Positions 40,745 to 52,600 are shown, counted from the first letter of the stretch. The stretch is DNA of 64,000 nucleotides from Afifellaceae bacterium (GCA_028281235.1 JANQKG010000042.1:24807-88806), one strand, 5' to 3'. Notes: generated by a model not told the origin, from the sequence alone. Numbers and translations: made by a program.

Positions 40745-41850
40745 GCACGACACGCGTCCCCGTCAGGCTCGGCGAGCGCAGCTATGACGTGCTGATCGGC
40801 GCGGGCCTCATTGCCGAGGCCGGACGGCTGATCAAAGAGCGGCTGCCCGGCGCCAACGCCGCGATCGTGACGGACGAGAATGTCGCCGCCCTTTATCTTC
40901 CGGCGCTCAAATCAGCGCTTGAGGCAGCCGCCATCCGCATTGCTGAGATCGTCGTGCCGGCCGGCGAAGGCACGAAGAGCTTCGCGCAACTCCAGTCGGT
41001 CGTGGAAGCCGTTCTGGAGGCACGGCTGGAGCGCGGCGACGCGATCGTCGCGCTCGGCGGCGGCGTTGTCGGCGACCTCGCCGGCTTTGCCGCTGCGGTG
41101 ACGCGGCGGGGCATGCATCTCGTGCAAGTGCCCACGAACATGCTGGCGCAAGTGGATTCCTCCGTCGGCGGCAAGACGGGCATCAACGCGCCGCAGGGCA
41201 AAAACCTCGTGGGGGCGTTTCATCAGCCGGCACTCGTCGTCGCCGACACGGCGACCCTCGATACACTGCCCCAACGCGAATTCGCCGCCGGCTATGCGGA
41301 GGTGGTGAAATACGGATTGATCGACGACGCGGCGTTCTTCGCGTGGCTTGAGGCGAACCGGGACGAGGTGTTCGGCGGCGGCGCAGCCCGCACGCATGCC
41401 ATTGCCGAAAGCGTGAAAGCCAAGGCGCGGGTTGTCGCTGCTGATGAACGAGAGGCCGGTGAGCGCGCCTTGCTCAACCTCGGCCACACATTCGGGCACG
41501 CATTGGAGGCTGCGTACGGCTTCGATACGGCGCGGCTGGTGCATGGCGAGGCGGTGGCCGTCGGCATGGTGCTTGCCCACGATTTCTCCGCTGCGGAAGA
41601 GCTTGCGCCGGCGGCTGACAGCGATCGCGTGCGCGCGCATCTTGAGGCGGTGGGATTGCCGGTGTCGATCGAAGCGATACCGGGGACGCGACCAAACGCC
41701 GACACGCTCATGCATCATATCGCGCAGGACAAGAAAGTGAGCGGCGGGCGCCTGACCTTTATCCTGACGCGCGGAATCGGGCAGGCGTTCATCGCCAACG
41801 ATGTGCCGGCGGACAAGGTGCGGGCTTTTCTGGAACGGCAGGCTGCATAA
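40741..41850 (+). CDS. aroB: 3-dehydroquinate synthase
   Basis: 369 residues. NAD- and metal-dependent; second step of the shikimate pathway. GGGVVGDLAGFAAAVTRRG, metal-ligand blocks EVVKYGLI and LNLGHTFGHALE. Coupled to aroK through ATGA. Ends before bolA, which is convergent. Confidence 0.96.
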   Translation: MSTTRVPVRLGERSYDVLIGAGLIAEAGRLIKERLPGANAAIVTDENVAALYLPALKSALEAAAIRIAEIVVPAGEGTKSFAQLQSVVEAVLEARLERGDAIVALGGGVVGDLAGFAAAVTRRGMHLVQVPTNMLAQVDSSVGGKTGINAPQGKNLVGAFHQPALVVADTATLDTLPQREFAAGYAEVVKYGLIDDAAFFAWLEANRDEVFGGGAARTHAIAESVKAKARVVAADEREAGERALLNLGHTFGHALEAAYGFDTARLVHGEAVAVGMVLAHDFSAAEELAPAADSDRVRAHLEAVGLPVSIEAIPGTRPNADTLMHHIAQDKKVSGGRLTFILTRGIGQAFIANDVPADKVRAFLERQAA

Positions 41851-41919
41851 GCGATACGCGTCGCCGCCGGTTGAAATGCCGATCACGGCACCGACATAAA
41901 CGCAACGGGACAGGCGGCT

Positions 41920-42222
41920 TCAGCCGCCCTCGCCCTCCTCCGGCGCCGAAGCGTGGACGGCAAGCGCATGGACCGGGCCGGCAAGCTCCTCGGCCAGCGC
42001 AGCGTTGACCATGCGGTGCCGCTCAACCCGCGACTTCCCCGCGAAGTCCGGAGAAACAATCGTCACGCGAAAGTGCGTTTCACCCTCCGGGCGGGCGCCG
42101 ACATGGCCGGCATGGAGATGCGATTCGTCCACCACCTTGAGGGCGTTCAACTGAAATGCGCTTTGAAGCTTGTTCTCGATCTGAGTTTTCACCGACACGA
42201 TGCCGCAACCCTTTTCAGACAT
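41920..42222 (-). CDS. bolA: BolA family protein
   Basis: 100 residues from the ATG at 42222. The KH-like fold has HAGHVGARPEGETHFRV and SRVERHRMVNAAL. BolA proteins partner with monothiol glutaredoxins in Fe-S handling and affect morphology. Divergent from the J-domain gene by 46 bp. Confidence 0.93.
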   Translation of the reverse strand: MSEKGCGIVSVKTQIENKLQSAFQLNALKVVDESHLHAGHVGARPEGETHFRVTIVSPDFAGKSRVERHRMVNAALAEELAGPVHALAVHASAPEEGEGG

Positions 42223-42268
42223 GATGCCGCGCCTTGAGAGCACGACCTGACACAGGCATATTGACCCT

Positions 42269-42892
42269 ATGAAGCTCGACTCGTCGTATTTCGACAAGAT
42301 CCGGATCGACGCCGAAAAAAAGGAACGGCGGCGCGCCCCGCCGCGCCGGCGCATCTGCGATATGCCGGGGTGCGACGCGGCCGCGGCCCATCGCGCGCCC
42401 AAGGGCCGCAATGCGGAGGGCGAGTATTTCTGGTTCTGCCTGGATCATGTCCGCCAATACAACAAATCCTACAATTACTTCTCCGGCATGAACGACGCCG
42501 CCATCCAGGCCTATCAGAAGGAATCGGTGATCGGCCACCGGCCGACCTGGCAGATGGGCATGGGCAGCAAGAACCCGGACACCGCGCGGACGCACCGGCC
42601 ATCGGGCTTTGCCTGGGCCGGCAGCGCGGAGGACCCCTTCCGCCTGTTCGGCGAGGGCTTTCAGGCGCGTGGCCCGGAACCTGAGCGGCGCAAGGTCCGC
42701 AACATGGAGGCAAAGTCGCTCTCCACGCTGGGTTTGGACGCGACCGCCAGTGCCGCCGACGTCAAGGCGCGCTATAAGCTCCTGGTCAAACGCCACCATC
42801 CAGACGCCAATGGCGGCGACCGATCGCTTGAAGATCGTCTGCGTGAGATTATTCAGGCCTATTCCTACCTAAAGAGCGTCGGTTTCTGCTAA
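42269..42892 (+). CDS. J-domain protein with N-terminal zinc-ligand motif
   Basis: 207 residues. An N-terminal part has CDMPGC and FCLDHV, possible metal ligands; the C-terminal 60 residues are a J domain with LLVKRHHPDANGGD (HPD present). The J domain at the C-terminus is the arrangement seen in the rhizobial bolA-dnaJ-cobS locus. A DnaK co-chaperone by domain; partner unknown. Confidence 0.9.
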   Translation: MKLDSSYFDKIRIDAEKKERRRAPPRRRICDMPGCDAAAAHRAPKGRNAEGEYFWFCLDHVRQYNKSYNYFSGMNDAAIQAYQKESVIGHRPTWQMGMGSKNPDTARTHRPSGFAWAGSAEDPFRLFGEGFQARGPEPERRKVRNMEAKSLSTLGLDATASAADVKARYKLLVKRHHPDANGGDRSLEDRLREIIQAYSYLKSVGFC

Positions 42893-42965
42893 ACGGCGCT
42901 TGCGCCGTGGCGCCCATGCGCCGGCCCGAGAAGTACGATTTCCGGCCCAAGAGGTTCTTTGATCA

Positions 42966-43952
42966 ATGAATGATATTGTCGATCCGCTGCAAGCCGCTCC
43001 GGACATGAAGGTCTCTGCCCGCCAGGTCTTCGGGATTGAGTCCGACCTGGAGGTGCCGGCCTTCTCCGACAGCAACGAATACGTGCCCGACCTCGACGAG
43101 GACTACCTCTTCGATCACGAGACGACGCTGGCGATCCTCGCCGGCTTCGCCAAGAACCGGCGCGTCATCGTGACCGGCTATCACGGCACGGGAAAGTCGA
43201 CCCATATCGAGCAGGTGGCGGCGCGGCTCAACTGGCCGTGCGTGCGCGTCAACCTCGACAGCCATATCAGCCGCATCGATCTCGTCGGCAAGGACGCCAT
43301 CGTCATCAAGGACGACCACCAGGTGACGGAGTTCCGCGACGGCATTCTGCCGTGGGCGCTGCAGCGCAATGTGGCGCTGTGCTTCGACGAATATGATGCC
43401 GGGCGGCCGGATGTGATGTTCGTCATCCAGCGTGTGCTTGAGGTTTCCGGCCGGCTGACGCTGCTTGACCAGAACAAAGTGATCCGCCCGCATGAGGCGT
43501 TCCGGCTCTTTGCCACGGCCAACACGGTCGGCCTTGGCGACACGTCCGGCCTTTATCACGGCACGCAGCAGATCAACCAAGGCCAGATGGACCGCTGGTC
43601 GATCGTCACCACGCTCAACTACCTGCCGCATGATAGCGAGGTCGATATCGTGCTGGCCAAGGTGCATTCGCTCAGGACGCCTGAGGGCCGCGACCAAGCG
43701 AGCCGCATGGTGCGCGTCGCGGACCTCACGCGCAACGCCTTCATCAATGGCGACATCTCCACGGTCATGAGCCCGCGCACGGTGATCACGTGGGGGGAGA
43801 ACGCGGATATTTTCGGCGACCTTGGCTACGCTTTCCGCGTGACGTTCCTCAACAAATGCGATGAGCTTGAGCGGCCGCTTGTGGCGGAATTCTATCAGCG
43901 CGCCATCGGCAAGGAGCTGCCGGAGAGCGCCATGAACGTGGCGCTTAGCTAG
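42966..43952 (+). CDS. cobS: Cobaltochelatase subunit CobS
   Basis: 328 residues. AAA+ ATPase that works with CobT and CobN to insert cobalt into hydrogenobyrinic acid diamide. Walker [10 protein letters not shown] (about 72-80), Walker [10 protein letters not shown], and the N-terminal [19 protein letters not shown] precedes the start. The aerobic cobalamin route is implied; CobN is not in the window. Confidence 0.97.
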   Translation: MNDIVDPLQAAPDMKVSARQVFGIESDLEVPAFSDSNEYVPDLDEDYLFDHETTLAILAGFAKNRRVIVTGYHGTGKSTHIEQVAARLNWPCVRVNLDSHISRIDLVGKDAIVIKDDHQVTEFRDGILPWALQRNVALCFDEYDAGRPDVMFVIQRVLEVSGRLTLLDQNKVIRPHEAFRLFATANTVGLGDTSGLYHGTQQINQGQMDRWSIVTTLNYLPHDSEVDIVLAKVHSLRTPEGRDQASRMVRVADLTRNAFINGDISTVMSPRTVITWGENADIFGDLGYAFRVTFLNKCDELERPLVAEFYQRAIGKELPESAMNVALS

Positions 43953-43960
43953 CGAGTCAG

Positions 43961-45832
43961 ATGTCAGCGAGGAAGCGCGAAGGACCGACCGAGCCGTTCA
44001 AACGGGCCGTCGCGGGCTGCGTGCGCGCAGTGGCCGGCAAGAACGACATCGACGTCACGTTCGCCGCCGATCGGCCGCTCCTGACCGGCGACAAAATCCG
44101 CCTGCCGGAGCCGCCGCGGCGGCTTTCGCCCAAGGAGGCCGCGATCACGCGCGGGCTTGGCGATGCCATGGCGCTGCGTCTTGCGTGCCATGACGGCAAG
44201 GTGCATCGGCGCTTCGCGCCGTCCGGCCGCCAGGCGAAGGCGATCTACGACGCAGTTGAGCAGGCGCGCTGCGAAGCGATCGGCTCGCGGCGCATGGAGG
44301 GCGTGCGCACCAATCTGGAGGCCATGCTGCAGGACCGCTACCGCCGCTCGCATTATGAGGACATCAGCGAACAGTCGGAAGCGCCTATGGAGGACGCCGT
44401 GGCGCTGATCGTGCGTGAGCGGCTCACCGGAGCTCCGCCGCCGAAAGCCGCGGCCAGGGTCGTGGAGCTGTGGCGCGATACGATCGAAGCGAAGGCTGGC
44501 CGTGACCTCGATCGCCTGGGGACGATCGCCGACGACCAGTGGAACTTTGCGGAGACAGTGCGTGACCTTCTTGTGTCGCTCGACATGGGCGACGAGCTCG
44601 GCCCCGACCTCGATAGTGACGAGGACGATGAGAACGACGAGGGCGACGCGGCGCCGGAGCATAATGAGGCAGCGCGCGGCGAAGGCGAGCAGGAGCTGCA
44701 GGAATCCGCCGAGCAGCAGGAGATCGAGGCCGCCGGCGAGGACGACGAAACCGGCGAAGTCAGCGAAAGCGACGCCACGGCGGAGGACTTCGCCGACGAC
44801 GACAGCGCCTCCGATCAGGAGCCCTCAGGCGAAGCGCAGCGTCCCAATTTCGACGGACGCAACGAGCCGCAGAGCGACTACAAGGTCTTCTCTACCAAGC
44901 ATGACGAGATCGTGCATGCGGAGGACCTTTGCCCGCCGGAGGAGCTGGAGCGGCTGCGCGCCTTCCTCGACAAGCAGCTCGCGAGCCTGCATGGCGCCGT
45001 GGCACGGCTCGCCAACCGGCTCCAACGTCGCTTGCTGGCGCAGCAGAACCGCGCCTGGGACTTTGACCTGGAAGAAGGCATCCTTGATCCGGCACGGCTG
45101 TCGCGCGTCGTGATCGATCCGTTCGCGCCGCTCTCCTTCAAGCAGGAGCGCGATACCGCGTTCCGCGACACGGTCGTCACGCTGCTTCTCGACAATTCCG
45201 GCTCCATGCGCGGCCGGCCGATTACGGTAGCGGCCACCTGCGCCGACATCCTTGCGCGCACTTTGGAGCGCTGCGGCGTCAAGGTGGAGATTCTCGGCTT
45301 CACCACGCGCGCCTGGAAGGGCGGGCAGGCGCGCGAGGAATGGCTGCGCGCCGGCAAGCCCCCTCACCCCGGCCGGCTGAACGACCTTCGCCACATCGTC
45401 TACAAGGCCGCCGACGCGCCGTGGCGGCGGGTGCGCCGCAATCTGGCGCTGATGATGCGCGAGGGGCTCCTCAAGGAGAATATCGACGGCGAGGCGCTCG
45501 ACTGGGCGCACAAGCGGCTTCTCGTGCGGCCGGAGCAGCGCAAGATCTTGATGGTCATCTCCGACGGCGCGCCGGTCGACGATGCAACCCTTTCGGTGAA
45601 TAGCGGCAATTATCTGGAACGGCATCTGCGCTTCATGATCGAGCAGATCGAGCAGCGTTCGCCGGTGGAGCTGATCGCTATCGGCATCGGGCACGACGTG
45701 ACGCGCTATTACAGCCGCGCCGTGACGATCGTGGATGCGGAGGAGCTGGCCGGAGCCATGACGGAGAAGCTCGCCGAGCTCTTCGACGAAAAGCCGCATC
45801 AGACGCGGAGCCGCCGACGGCGCGCCGCGTGA
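43961..45832 (+). CDS. cobT: Cobaltochelatase subunit CobT
   Basis: 623 residues. An N-terminal helical domain, a strongly acidic linker (about 215-295, runs of Asp/Glu) and a C-terminal VWA domain with the MIDAS motif DNSGSM near 410. Forms a ring complex with CobS. It starts 8 bp after cobS and its stop overlaps the next gene's GTG. Confidence 0.97.
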   Translation: MSARKREGPTEPFKRAVAGCVRAVAGKNDIDVTFAADRPLLTGDKIRLPEPPRRLSPKEAAITRGLGDAMALRLACHDGKVHRRFAPSGRQAKAIYDAVEQARCEAIGSRRMEGVRTNLEAMLQDRYRRSHYEDISEQSEAPMEDAVALIVRERLTGAPPPKAAARVVELWRDTIEAKAGRDLDRLGTIADDQWNFAETVRDLLVSLDMGDELGPDLDSDEDDENDEGDAAPEHNEAARGEGEQELQESAEQQEIEAAGEDDETGEVSESDATAEDFADDDSASDQEPSGEAQRPNFDGRNEPQSDYKVFSTKHDEIVHAEDLCPPEELERLRAFLDKQLASLHGAVARLANRLQRRLLAQQNRAWDFDLEEGILDPARLSRVVIDPFAPLSFKQERDTAFRDTVVTLLLDNSGSMRGRPITVAATCADILARTLERCGVKVEILGFTTRAWKGGQAREEWLRAGKPPHPGRLNDLRHIVYKAADAPWRRVRRNLALMMREGLLKENIDGEALDWAHKRLLVRPEQRKILMVISDGAPVDDATLSVNSGNYLERHLRFMIEQIEQRSPVELIAIGIGHDVTRYYSRAVTIVDAEELAGAMTEKLAELFDEKPHQTRSRRRRAA

Positions 45833-46788
45833 GGCCCCGGTTTCGATGGGTGGTCTTGGCCATCGTTGCGGCTGCCGCACCCGCTACGGCTGAGCCGATC
45901 GGTGTCACGATGCGGACGATCGACGATTTCGGGCCCGCGGAGATGTTCGACACAGGCCTGCATTTTCTCGGCGGCATCGAGGTTGGCTCGAAAGACGATC
46001 GCTTCGGCGGTCTGTCGGGCATCGACATGCTCGGCGATGGAACGGCGCTGATGGTCAGCGATGCGGGGTGGATCGTGCGCGCGCGGCTGAAGCATGCGGG
46101 CGGTCGCCTGAGCGGCCTCGCCGACGTAGAGATTGATCCGCTCTTCCCTGGCGGGCGCGCGCCCAAAGCCCTGGCCGACCTTGAGGACATTGCGCTTGAC
46201 CCGCGCGACTGGCGCCGCGGCGTGATCGTGCGCGAGCGCCAGCCCAACGCGATGTTGAGCTTTCAGATGGAGGGCGGCCTGCCAGTGGCGCTTGCCCCAC
46301 AGCGCGTCGGCGCACCGAACGACATCCTCAGCAGCAATCGCGGGCTGGAAAGCGTCGCTTACGCGCCGAACATGTCACCGCTTGCCGGTGAGATAATCAC
46401 GATCGCGGAGCGCCCGCCGGATGGGATGGCCGACATTCCCGGCTGGATCGCCGGCGTTGGGCGCTTCTTCGTCGTGCCACGCGATGAATTCGACATCACC
46501 AGCGCACGCTTCCTGCCGAACGGGGACCTCCTGCTGCTTGAGCGGTGGTTTCGCGCGACGTCCGGCCTGGCGGTGCGGCTCAGGCGGATTGCGGGCGATA
46601 CGATCGCCGTCGGCGCACGGCTTGACGGCGATGTTCTGATGCACGCCGGCATGGCGGCTGAGATCGATAATCTGGAGGGCCTCGCCGTTCACGAAGATGC
46701 CGAGGGGCGGATCATCCTGACCATCGTGTCGGACGACAATTACAGCATCTTTCAGCGCACGCTGATCCTGCAATTCGCTCTGGATTGA
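45829..46788 (+). CDS. Exported esterase-like / phytase-like domain protein
   Basis: 319 residues from a GTG that overlaps the cobT stop. A signal peptide ([16 protein letters not shown]) leads to a beta-propeller with the family blocks [27 protein letters not shown] and [13 protein letters not shown]. The family is called esterase-like activity of phytase; no enzymatic residue can be assigned with confidence. Conserved downstream of cobT in rhizobia. Confidence 0.88.
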   Translation: MRPRFRWVVLAIVAAAAPATAEPIGVTMRTIDDFGPAEMFDTGLHFLGGIEVGSKDDRFGGLSGIDMLGDGTALMVSDAGWIVRARLKHAGGRLSGLADVEIDPLFPGGRAPKALADLEDIALDPRDWRRGVIVRERQPNAMLSFQMEGGLPVALAPQRVGAPNDILSSNRGLESVAYAPNMSPLAGEIITIAERPPDGMADIPGWIAGVGRFFVVPRDEFDITSARFLPNGDLLLLERWFRATSGLAVRLRRIAGDTIAVGARLDGDVLMHAGMAAEIDNLEGLAVHEDAEGRIILTIVSDDNYSIFQRTLILQFALD

Positions 46789-46816
46789 CGTGGAGCAGCG
46801 CGAAATTTCTTACGTT

Positions 46817-46973
46817 TGTCATCCCGGTTCGGCCGTCAGGCCGAGACCGGGACCTATAGCCGCAAACGCTGCGGGGTGCTGGAGCGGCGAGGCAGGCGGA
46901 CGCCCGCGCACTTGCTGCGCCTTGGGTGTTCATGGGTCCCGGACAAGCGCTAACGCGCTTTCCGGGATGACAA
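46817..46973. repeat. GTCATCCCG/CGGGATGAC repeat, copy B
   Basis: Opens TTTGTCATCCCGG and closes CCGGGATGACAAACG, giving 12-bp complementary ends, with inner stems GGTTCGGCCGTCAGGCCGA and GGACAAGCGC ... GCGCTTTCC. It lies between convergent genes and may terminate both. Confidence 0.82.
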
Positions 46974-46997
46974 ACGGGAGATCGTATCCGGGGCGAT

Positions 46998-47639
46998 CTA
47001 GCCGGTGACGGCGCGATGCGGCGCCAGTGCAGCGACGATGAAGCGGTAAGGAACGAGCGCGATTGCCGCCATCAGGAGCTTCACCGCAAAATCGCCGAGT
47101 GCCCAGGAGAGCCAACGCGGCGTGTCGGTCGCGTAGAGGCCGAGCAGTGGCGCGGGCTCAATGGCGAACGGGTCGTTTGCGCCAAGCACAACGAAGGTCG
47201 CGGCAAAGGCAAGCGAGAAGAAGATCAGCGTATCGATTGCGGAGCCGGCGAGGCTCGAAACGGATGGCGCCATCCACCATACGCGCTCGCGTAGCCGATT
47301 GAAGATTACGATGTCGAGGAGCTGTGCGATGAGAAACGCACTGCCGGACGCGATCGCGATGCGCGGTGTGGCGAATACGATCGACAGGACAACCGCCAGG
47401 GCAAAGCCGACATAGACGATGCGGCGCGCCATGCGCGGGCCGAAAATGCGGTTGGTGGAATCGGTGACCAGGAAGGCGAGCGGATAGGAGAACGCTCCCC
47501 AGGTGAGCAGATCGGCGAGGTTCAGCCGGCCAAGCGTGACGGCGACGGGGTGCTGAACGAGGACATTCGACAGCACCACCACGGCCGCCATGGCGGCGAC
47601 CGCGAGCGCGATCCCGATCTGGCTTCGCCCTGAGGTCAA
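46998..47639 (-). CDS. Queuosine-precursor transporter / VUT family (YhhQ-like) membrane protein
   Basis: 213 residues if it starts at the TTG at 47639, 5 bp after the rpmB stop; an ATG 48 bp later would cut the first helix. About six membrane helices, with the family hallmark LTWGAFSYPLAFLVTDSTNR and SSLAGSAIDTLIFF. Imports queuosine precursors in characterised members. Coupled to rpmB by position. Confidence 0.88.
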   Translation of the reverse strand: MTSGRSQIGIALAVAAMAAVVVLSNVLVQHPVAVTLGRLNLADLLTWGAFSYPLAFLVTDSTNRIFGPRMARRIVYVGFALAVVLSIVFATPRIAIASGSAFLIAQLLDIVIFNRLRERVWWMAPSVSSLAGSAIDTLIFFSLAFAATFVVLGANDPFAIEPAPLLGLYATDTPRWLSWALGDFAVKLLMAAIALVPYRFIVAALAPHRAVTG

Positions 47640-47644
47640 GCGAT

Positions 47645-47962
47645 TCAGGCGGTGGCTTCGGCTGCCTCGGCCGCCTTGTCCTCCGCCAGCTTGGCGAGCA
47701 CGTCCTTGCGCAGCTTGCGGGCGCGCTCCGACAGCTCCTCCTCGCGCGCCTTCACCAGGAAGCCGTCGAGGCCGCCGCGATGCTCCACGCTGCGCAGTGC
47801 CGCGGCGGTGATGCGCAGCCGCACCGTGCGCTGCAGCGCGTCGCTCATCAGCGACACATTCTTCAGGTTCGGCAGGAAGCGACGCTTGGTCCTGTTGTTG
47901 GCGTGGCTCACATTGTTGCCGGTCAGCACGGCCTTGCCGGTCAGCTCGCAACGGCGCGCCAT
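47645..47962 (-). CDS. rpmB: 50S ribosomal protein L28
   Basis: 105 residues from the ATG at 47962. Typical [25 protein letters not shown] opening split over two blocks and [12 protein letters not shown]-terminal Ala/Glu-rich extension ([13 protein letters not shown]) is common in alphaproteobacteria. A frame extension upstream is not coding. Confidence 0.97.
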   Translation of the reverse strand: MARRCELTGKAVLTGNNVSHANNRTKRRFLPNLKNVSLMSDALQRTVRLRITAAALRSVEHRGGLDGFLVKAREEELSERARKLRKDVLAKLAEDKAAEAAEATA

Positions 47963-48130
47963 GTTTCGTACCTCTTCATCATCATCGGCAAAGCCGGCCT
48001 CAAAGGCCCTCCCCGCGCCCATCGCGCGAGGCCCGACGCCGGCCCGCAGGTGTCCTGGAAGCGCATCCCTATAGAATTGCGGAAATTCCGGGTCAAGCCA
48101 GTGGGGGGCTCACACGCGCCTCCCTATCGA

Positions 48131-48272
48131 TTTGTCATCCCGCAAAGCGGCGCGGAGCGACGCTTTGCGGGACCCATGACTACCAACCTAGCGGACGAAC
48201 CACCCAGGCCGACCTGAACCGGCTGTGTTCATGGATCCCGGTCTCGGCCTGACGGCCGAACCGGGATGACAG
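48131..48272. repeat. GTCATCCCG/CGGGATGAC repeat, copy C
   Basis: TTGTCATCCCGC at the left and CCGGGATGACAG at the right; inner stem CGCAAAGCG ... CGCTTTGCG. The left half matches copy A closely and the right half matches copies A and B, so the family is a mosaic of hairpin modules. Confidence 0.82.
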
Positions 48273-48298
48273 AAGAGAGGTTTGATCTCGGCCCTGAG

Positions 48299-48337
48299 GT
48301 CTCCCGGATTGCGCTTCGCTCCATCCGGGCTACGGGC
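48299..48337 (-). repeat. GTAGCCCGGATGG element (inverted copy)
   Basis: TCCCGGATTGCGCTTCGCTC ... GGGCTACG is the reverse complement of the element at 23871-23903, with a nearly perfect 30-base match. It lies upstream of the DUF3108 gene. Confidence 0.75.
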
Positions 48338-48408
48338 TTGTCCGATCAGCCGCAGTTTTGTCTCAATGCCGCAATACGGGCAGACGGCGAGCATTTCCCC
48401 GGCACATC

Positions 48409-49179
48409 ATGATCCGTTTCGTTGCCACTGCCCTTCTCATTGTCGCGACATCGGTTTCGGCCGCCGCGACGACGATCAAGGTCGATTATTCCGTTTCCAT
48501 CCGTGGATTCCCCGTCGGAAAGGCCAAGCTTGAGGCGGAGATCGTCGACGAGCGCTATTCCGTGGCGCTTTCAGGCGGCGTTTCGGGGCTGGCGCGGCTG
48601 GTCGCGGATGCCTCCACCGAGGCTGAGGCGAGCGGACGGATTGGCGAAGACCGGCCGTTCGCGGACGCCTTTTCCTATGTTTGGGTCGAAAACGACGAGA
48701 CGGAACGGGCCTCCGTGCGCTTCAACGGAAGCGGCGCAGAAGAGATCGCGCTGGACCCGCCGCGCTCAAGGCCGGAGCGTTATGTGCCTATGACGGCGGA
48801 GGCCAAGGCCGATAGCGTTGACGTCGTGAGCGCGGTGCTGTGGCCGGCGGCGACGGGCGCCCGGCCGGAGACATGCGAACGGACGCTTCCCTTGATCGAC
48901 GGCAAGCGGCGCTTCGATCTGGAGGCGCAGTTCGTCCGCGTGGAATCCTTCGCCACGCGCAACCGCTCGCGCTACTACCGCGCCGTCGTGTGCAGCCTGC
49001 GCTACAAACCAATCGCCGGGCATCGCGCCGACAAAAGGGGCGAAGACCTTCTAGACGGCACCGATATGGAGGTCTGGCTGGTGTCGACCGGGAACGGGCT
49101 TGCCACTCCCGTGCGGTTCCAGCTCACCATCGGGGTGGGCAAGGTCGTGTTTGAGGCGACCCGCTTCCGGGTGAATTGA
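48409..49179 (+). CDS. DUF3108 domain protein, exported
   Basis: 256 residues from the ATG at 48409. Signal peptide MIRFVATALLIVATSVSAAA. The family block YSVSIRGFPVGKAKLEAEI starts the mature domain, and RYYRAVVCSLRYKPIAGHR with a Cys pair (ETCERTL ... VVCSL) follows. A periplasmic or outer-membrane-associated beta-rich protein of unknown role. Confidence 0.88.
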   Translation: MIRFVATALLIVATSVSAAATTIKVDYSVSIRGFPVGKAKLEAEIVDERYSVALSGGVSGLARLVADASTEAEASGRIGEDRPFADAFSYVWVENDETERASVRFNGSGAEEIALDPPRSRPERYVPMTAEAKADSVDVVSAVLWPAATGARPETCERTLPLIDGKRRFDLEAQFVRVESFATRNRSRYYRAVVCSLRYKPIAGHRADKRGEDLLDGTDMEVWLVSTGNGLATPVRFQLTIGVGKVVFEATRFRVN

Positions 49180-49662
49180 TCGGGTCGTCGGCGTGCCGCT
49201 TTGGCACAGCCTTTCTAACGTGCGGCCCACCCTATCGGGCCGAGGCACCGGCCGGGCGGCGATTGACCCCGCTCCGACACCACTACATCTTGTGAGAACG
49301 GAAGCTGAATGAGCGGAAAGCGCTGATTCGTCGATGCTTTGTTCCAATATCGGTCCAAGTGTGAACGCAGGTCGCGCGCCGCACTATCGCGCGTTTACCG
49401 CTTGCTTACGACTGGCGCACTCCGTGCGCCTCTCCCCGGGTCCATCCCGCCGGCGCCACCCGTCGCGTTGCCTCCGGCGCGGCATGCTGAGTCGCTGATT
49501 CGCCCCGCCTTTGTTCGAGACTCGTTCCGGCCGTAAACCCTAAGGCTGCCTTTCAGACGAAACCGAGGCGTGAGGCGGTTTTTTCACACTTTGGCCGACA
49601 AGCCGTGTTAACCAGACCAACTTCCAGGGCTGCTGCGTCAGAAGAGCAATACCGAACCCCTT
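49180..49662. other. Intergenic region upstream of the SUV3-like helicase
   Basis: 483 bp; no frame with coding character and no clear hairpin repeat. It should contain the promoter of the helicase operon. I see nothing else to name. Confidence 0.6.
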
Positions 49663-52600
49663 ATGAATGCATCGAATCACACCAGGCGCTGGAGCGCCCG
49701 GAACGTGACGGCCGTGCTCGGTCCGACCAATACCGGCAAGACGCATCTGGCGATCGAGCGCATGCTGGGCCACGAGAGCGGCATGATCGGCCTGCCGCTC
49801 AGGCTCCTGGCGCGCGAGGTCTACGGGCGCGTGGCGGCGCGTGCCGGCGAGGACAAGGTGGCGCTGGTCACCGGCGAGGAAAAAATCCTGCCGGTGGAGC
49901 CGCGCTACTGGGTGTCCACGGTGGAAGCGATGCCGCGCGAGACCGATGCGGCGTTCGTGGCCATCGACGAGGTGCAGATCGCCGCCGATCTGGAACGCGG
50001 ACATGGCTTCACCGATCGGCTGCTCAGCCTGCGCGGCAGCCAGGAGACGCTGCTGCTTGGTGCCGCCACCATGCGTGGCATCATCGAGCAGCTTCTGCCA
50101 GGCGTTCACGTGGTCACGCGCCCGCGCATGTCGGTTCTGTCCTATTCGGGCCAGAAGAAGCTGACGCGGCTGCCGGAGCGCTCGGCGATCGTGGCGTTCT
50201 CCGGTGATGAGGTCTACGCGGTCGCGGAGCTGATGCGCCGGCAGCGCGGCGGCGCCGCCGTCGTGCTTGGCGCGCTCAGCCCGCGCACGCGCAATGCCCA
50301 GGTCGAAATCTACCAATCCGGCGATGTCGACTTCCTGGTCGCCACCGATGCGATCGGCATGGGGCTCAATCTCGACCTCGACCACGTCGCCTTTGCCTCC
50401 AACCGCAAATATGACGGCTTCCAGTTCCGTGAGCTCACTGCCGCAGAGCTCGGGCAGATCGCCGGCCGCGCCGGACGTCACATGCATGACGGGACGTTTG
50501 GTGTGACAGGCCGCGTCGACCCCTTCCCCGACCCGCTTGTGGAGGCGCTTGAGACGCATCGCTTCGAGCCGGTGCGCACGATCCAGTGGCGCAACAATGC
50601 GCTCGACTTCTCTTCCGTCGCGGCCCTCAAGGCCAGCCTTGAGGAGCCACCCAAAGTGGACGGGCTGACCCGGGCGCAGCCGGCGGACGACCAGAAAGCG
50701 CTTGAAGCGCTGATGCGCGATGAGGAGATCGCCGATCGCGCCAGCGGCCCCGATTCCGTCCGGCGGCTATGGGCCGTGGCGCAGCTTCCGGATTATCGCA
50801 AGATATCACCGGCGCAGCACGCCGAGCTTGTCGGCGAAATATTCCGCTTCGTCGTTGATGGCGGCGTCGTGCCGGAGGATTGGATCGCCGATCAAATCCG
50901 TCAGGCCAACCGGACCGACGGCGACATCGATACGCTGTCGTCGCGCATTGCGCAGATCCGCACCTGGGCGTTTGTGGCCAACCAGCCGGACTGGCTGGCG
51001 GAGCCGGCGACCTGGCGCGAAGAGGCCAAGACGGCGGAAGACAATCTGTCCGACGCGCTGCATGAGCGCCTTACGCAGCGTTTCATCGACCGGCGCACCA
51101 GCGTGCTGATGCGGCGCATGCGCGAGAGCGACACGCTTGAGGCGGAGATTACGCCGAGCGGCGACGTTATGGTGGAGGGCCATCATGTCGGCGTGCTGCA
51201 GGGCTTTCGGTTCACGCCGGACCTGCAGGCGGAAGGCGCGGAGGCGCAGACCTTGCGCGGAGCGGCGCAGAAGGCGCTTGCCGCAGCGCTCAACGATCGC
51301 GCCGCGCGGCTGGCGCGCGCCGGTGACAGCGAGATCGTTCTGTCCATCGACGGCTTCCTGCGGTGGCTTGGGGAACCGATCGCGCGGCTGGTGGCGGCCG
51401 ATGATGCGCTGAGGCCGCGGCCCGTGCTGCTTGCTGACGAGCAGCTTTCAGGCGCATCGCGCGAGGCCGTGGACAAACGCGTGAACGCCTGGCTCACCAC
51501 CCATATCGGCACGGCTTTGAAGCCGCTCATCGACCTCGCCGGCGATGAGGGCCTGGCTGGCATTGCGCGCGGCATCGCCTTTCAGCTGGTGGAGAGCCTG
51601 GGCATCCTGGAGCGCCGGAGCGTGCTTTCGGAGGTTCGTGGGCTCGACCAGAACGCCCGTGCCGGTCTCCGCCGCCATGGCGTGCGTTTCGGCGCCTACC
51701 ACATCTATGTGCCGGCGCTTCTGAAGCCGGGCCCAGGCGCGCTCGCCGCACAGCTTTGGGCGCTCAAGCACAAGAGCCTTGACCTGCCGGGACTGGCGGA
51801 GCTGCCGGGCATCTCCGGGTCGGGGCGGACGTCTGTTGCCGTCGAGCCGACCTTTGAGCCGGAACTCTACCGCCGCTTCGGCTTCCGCATCTATGGCGGG
51901 CGCGCGGTGCGCATCGACATCCTGGAGCGGCTGGCCGACCTGATCCGCCCGGCCCTTTCATGGAGCACGGGCACGGAGGGCGAAAGGCCACCGGGTGCCA
52001 TCGACGCGGGGCGCGGCTTCACCGTCACGCAAGCCATGACGTCGCTGCTGGGCGCCTCAGGCGAGGACATGTCGGTCATTCTCAAAGGTCTCGGCTACCG
52101 CATGGAGCGGATGGCGAAGCCGCCTGAGCTTGAGCCGGCGCCCGGACCAGAGGCGGACGGAAAGATGGAGGCGACGGAAGCGACGCCGGATGTTGCCGCG
52201 CCGGCTGAAGCGCCGTCTGCCGCGCTGCCGTCTGAGGCGGAGATCGATTCATCGCCGGTGAGTGAGCGGAGCGGCGCGTCCGTCGCTCCCGGCTCAGAGC
52301 GTGACCAGAGCGCGCCGGCGGCTGAGACGCTTGCCAAAGCTGCGGCTGAGGCTGCGCCGGAGGCCGAGGCTTCGACCGAGGCTGAGGCCGCGCCGACGGG
52401 TCCGGCAGAAGCATTGCCATCGGACGAGCCATCACCTCCAGAGCCCGCCGCCGACGGCGACGCCGCGGCGCCGGACGATGCTCCGGCCGAGCCGGAGATG
52501 ATTGAGGTCTGGCGGCTTGCGCCCGCGCGACCCCGGCGCAGCCAACGGCCGGCCGGCGAGCAGGAGCGCGGTGAGCACAAGCCGCACCGCCGCGCCGACA

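Larger units (their letters stand above)
47963..48408. other. Intergenic region between rpmB and the DUF3108 gene
   Basis: 446 bp without a gene. It carries the rpmB promoter on the left, repeat copy C at 48131-48272 and a second inverted GTAGCCCGGATGG element near 48299-48337. Confidence 0.7.

Noticed and set aside
46817..48337. Composite transposon around yhhQ-rpmB based on flanking repeats
   Set aside because: The flanking copies are non-coding hairpin repeats of differing internal structure, no transposase is present, and rpmB is an essential core gene in a common context.
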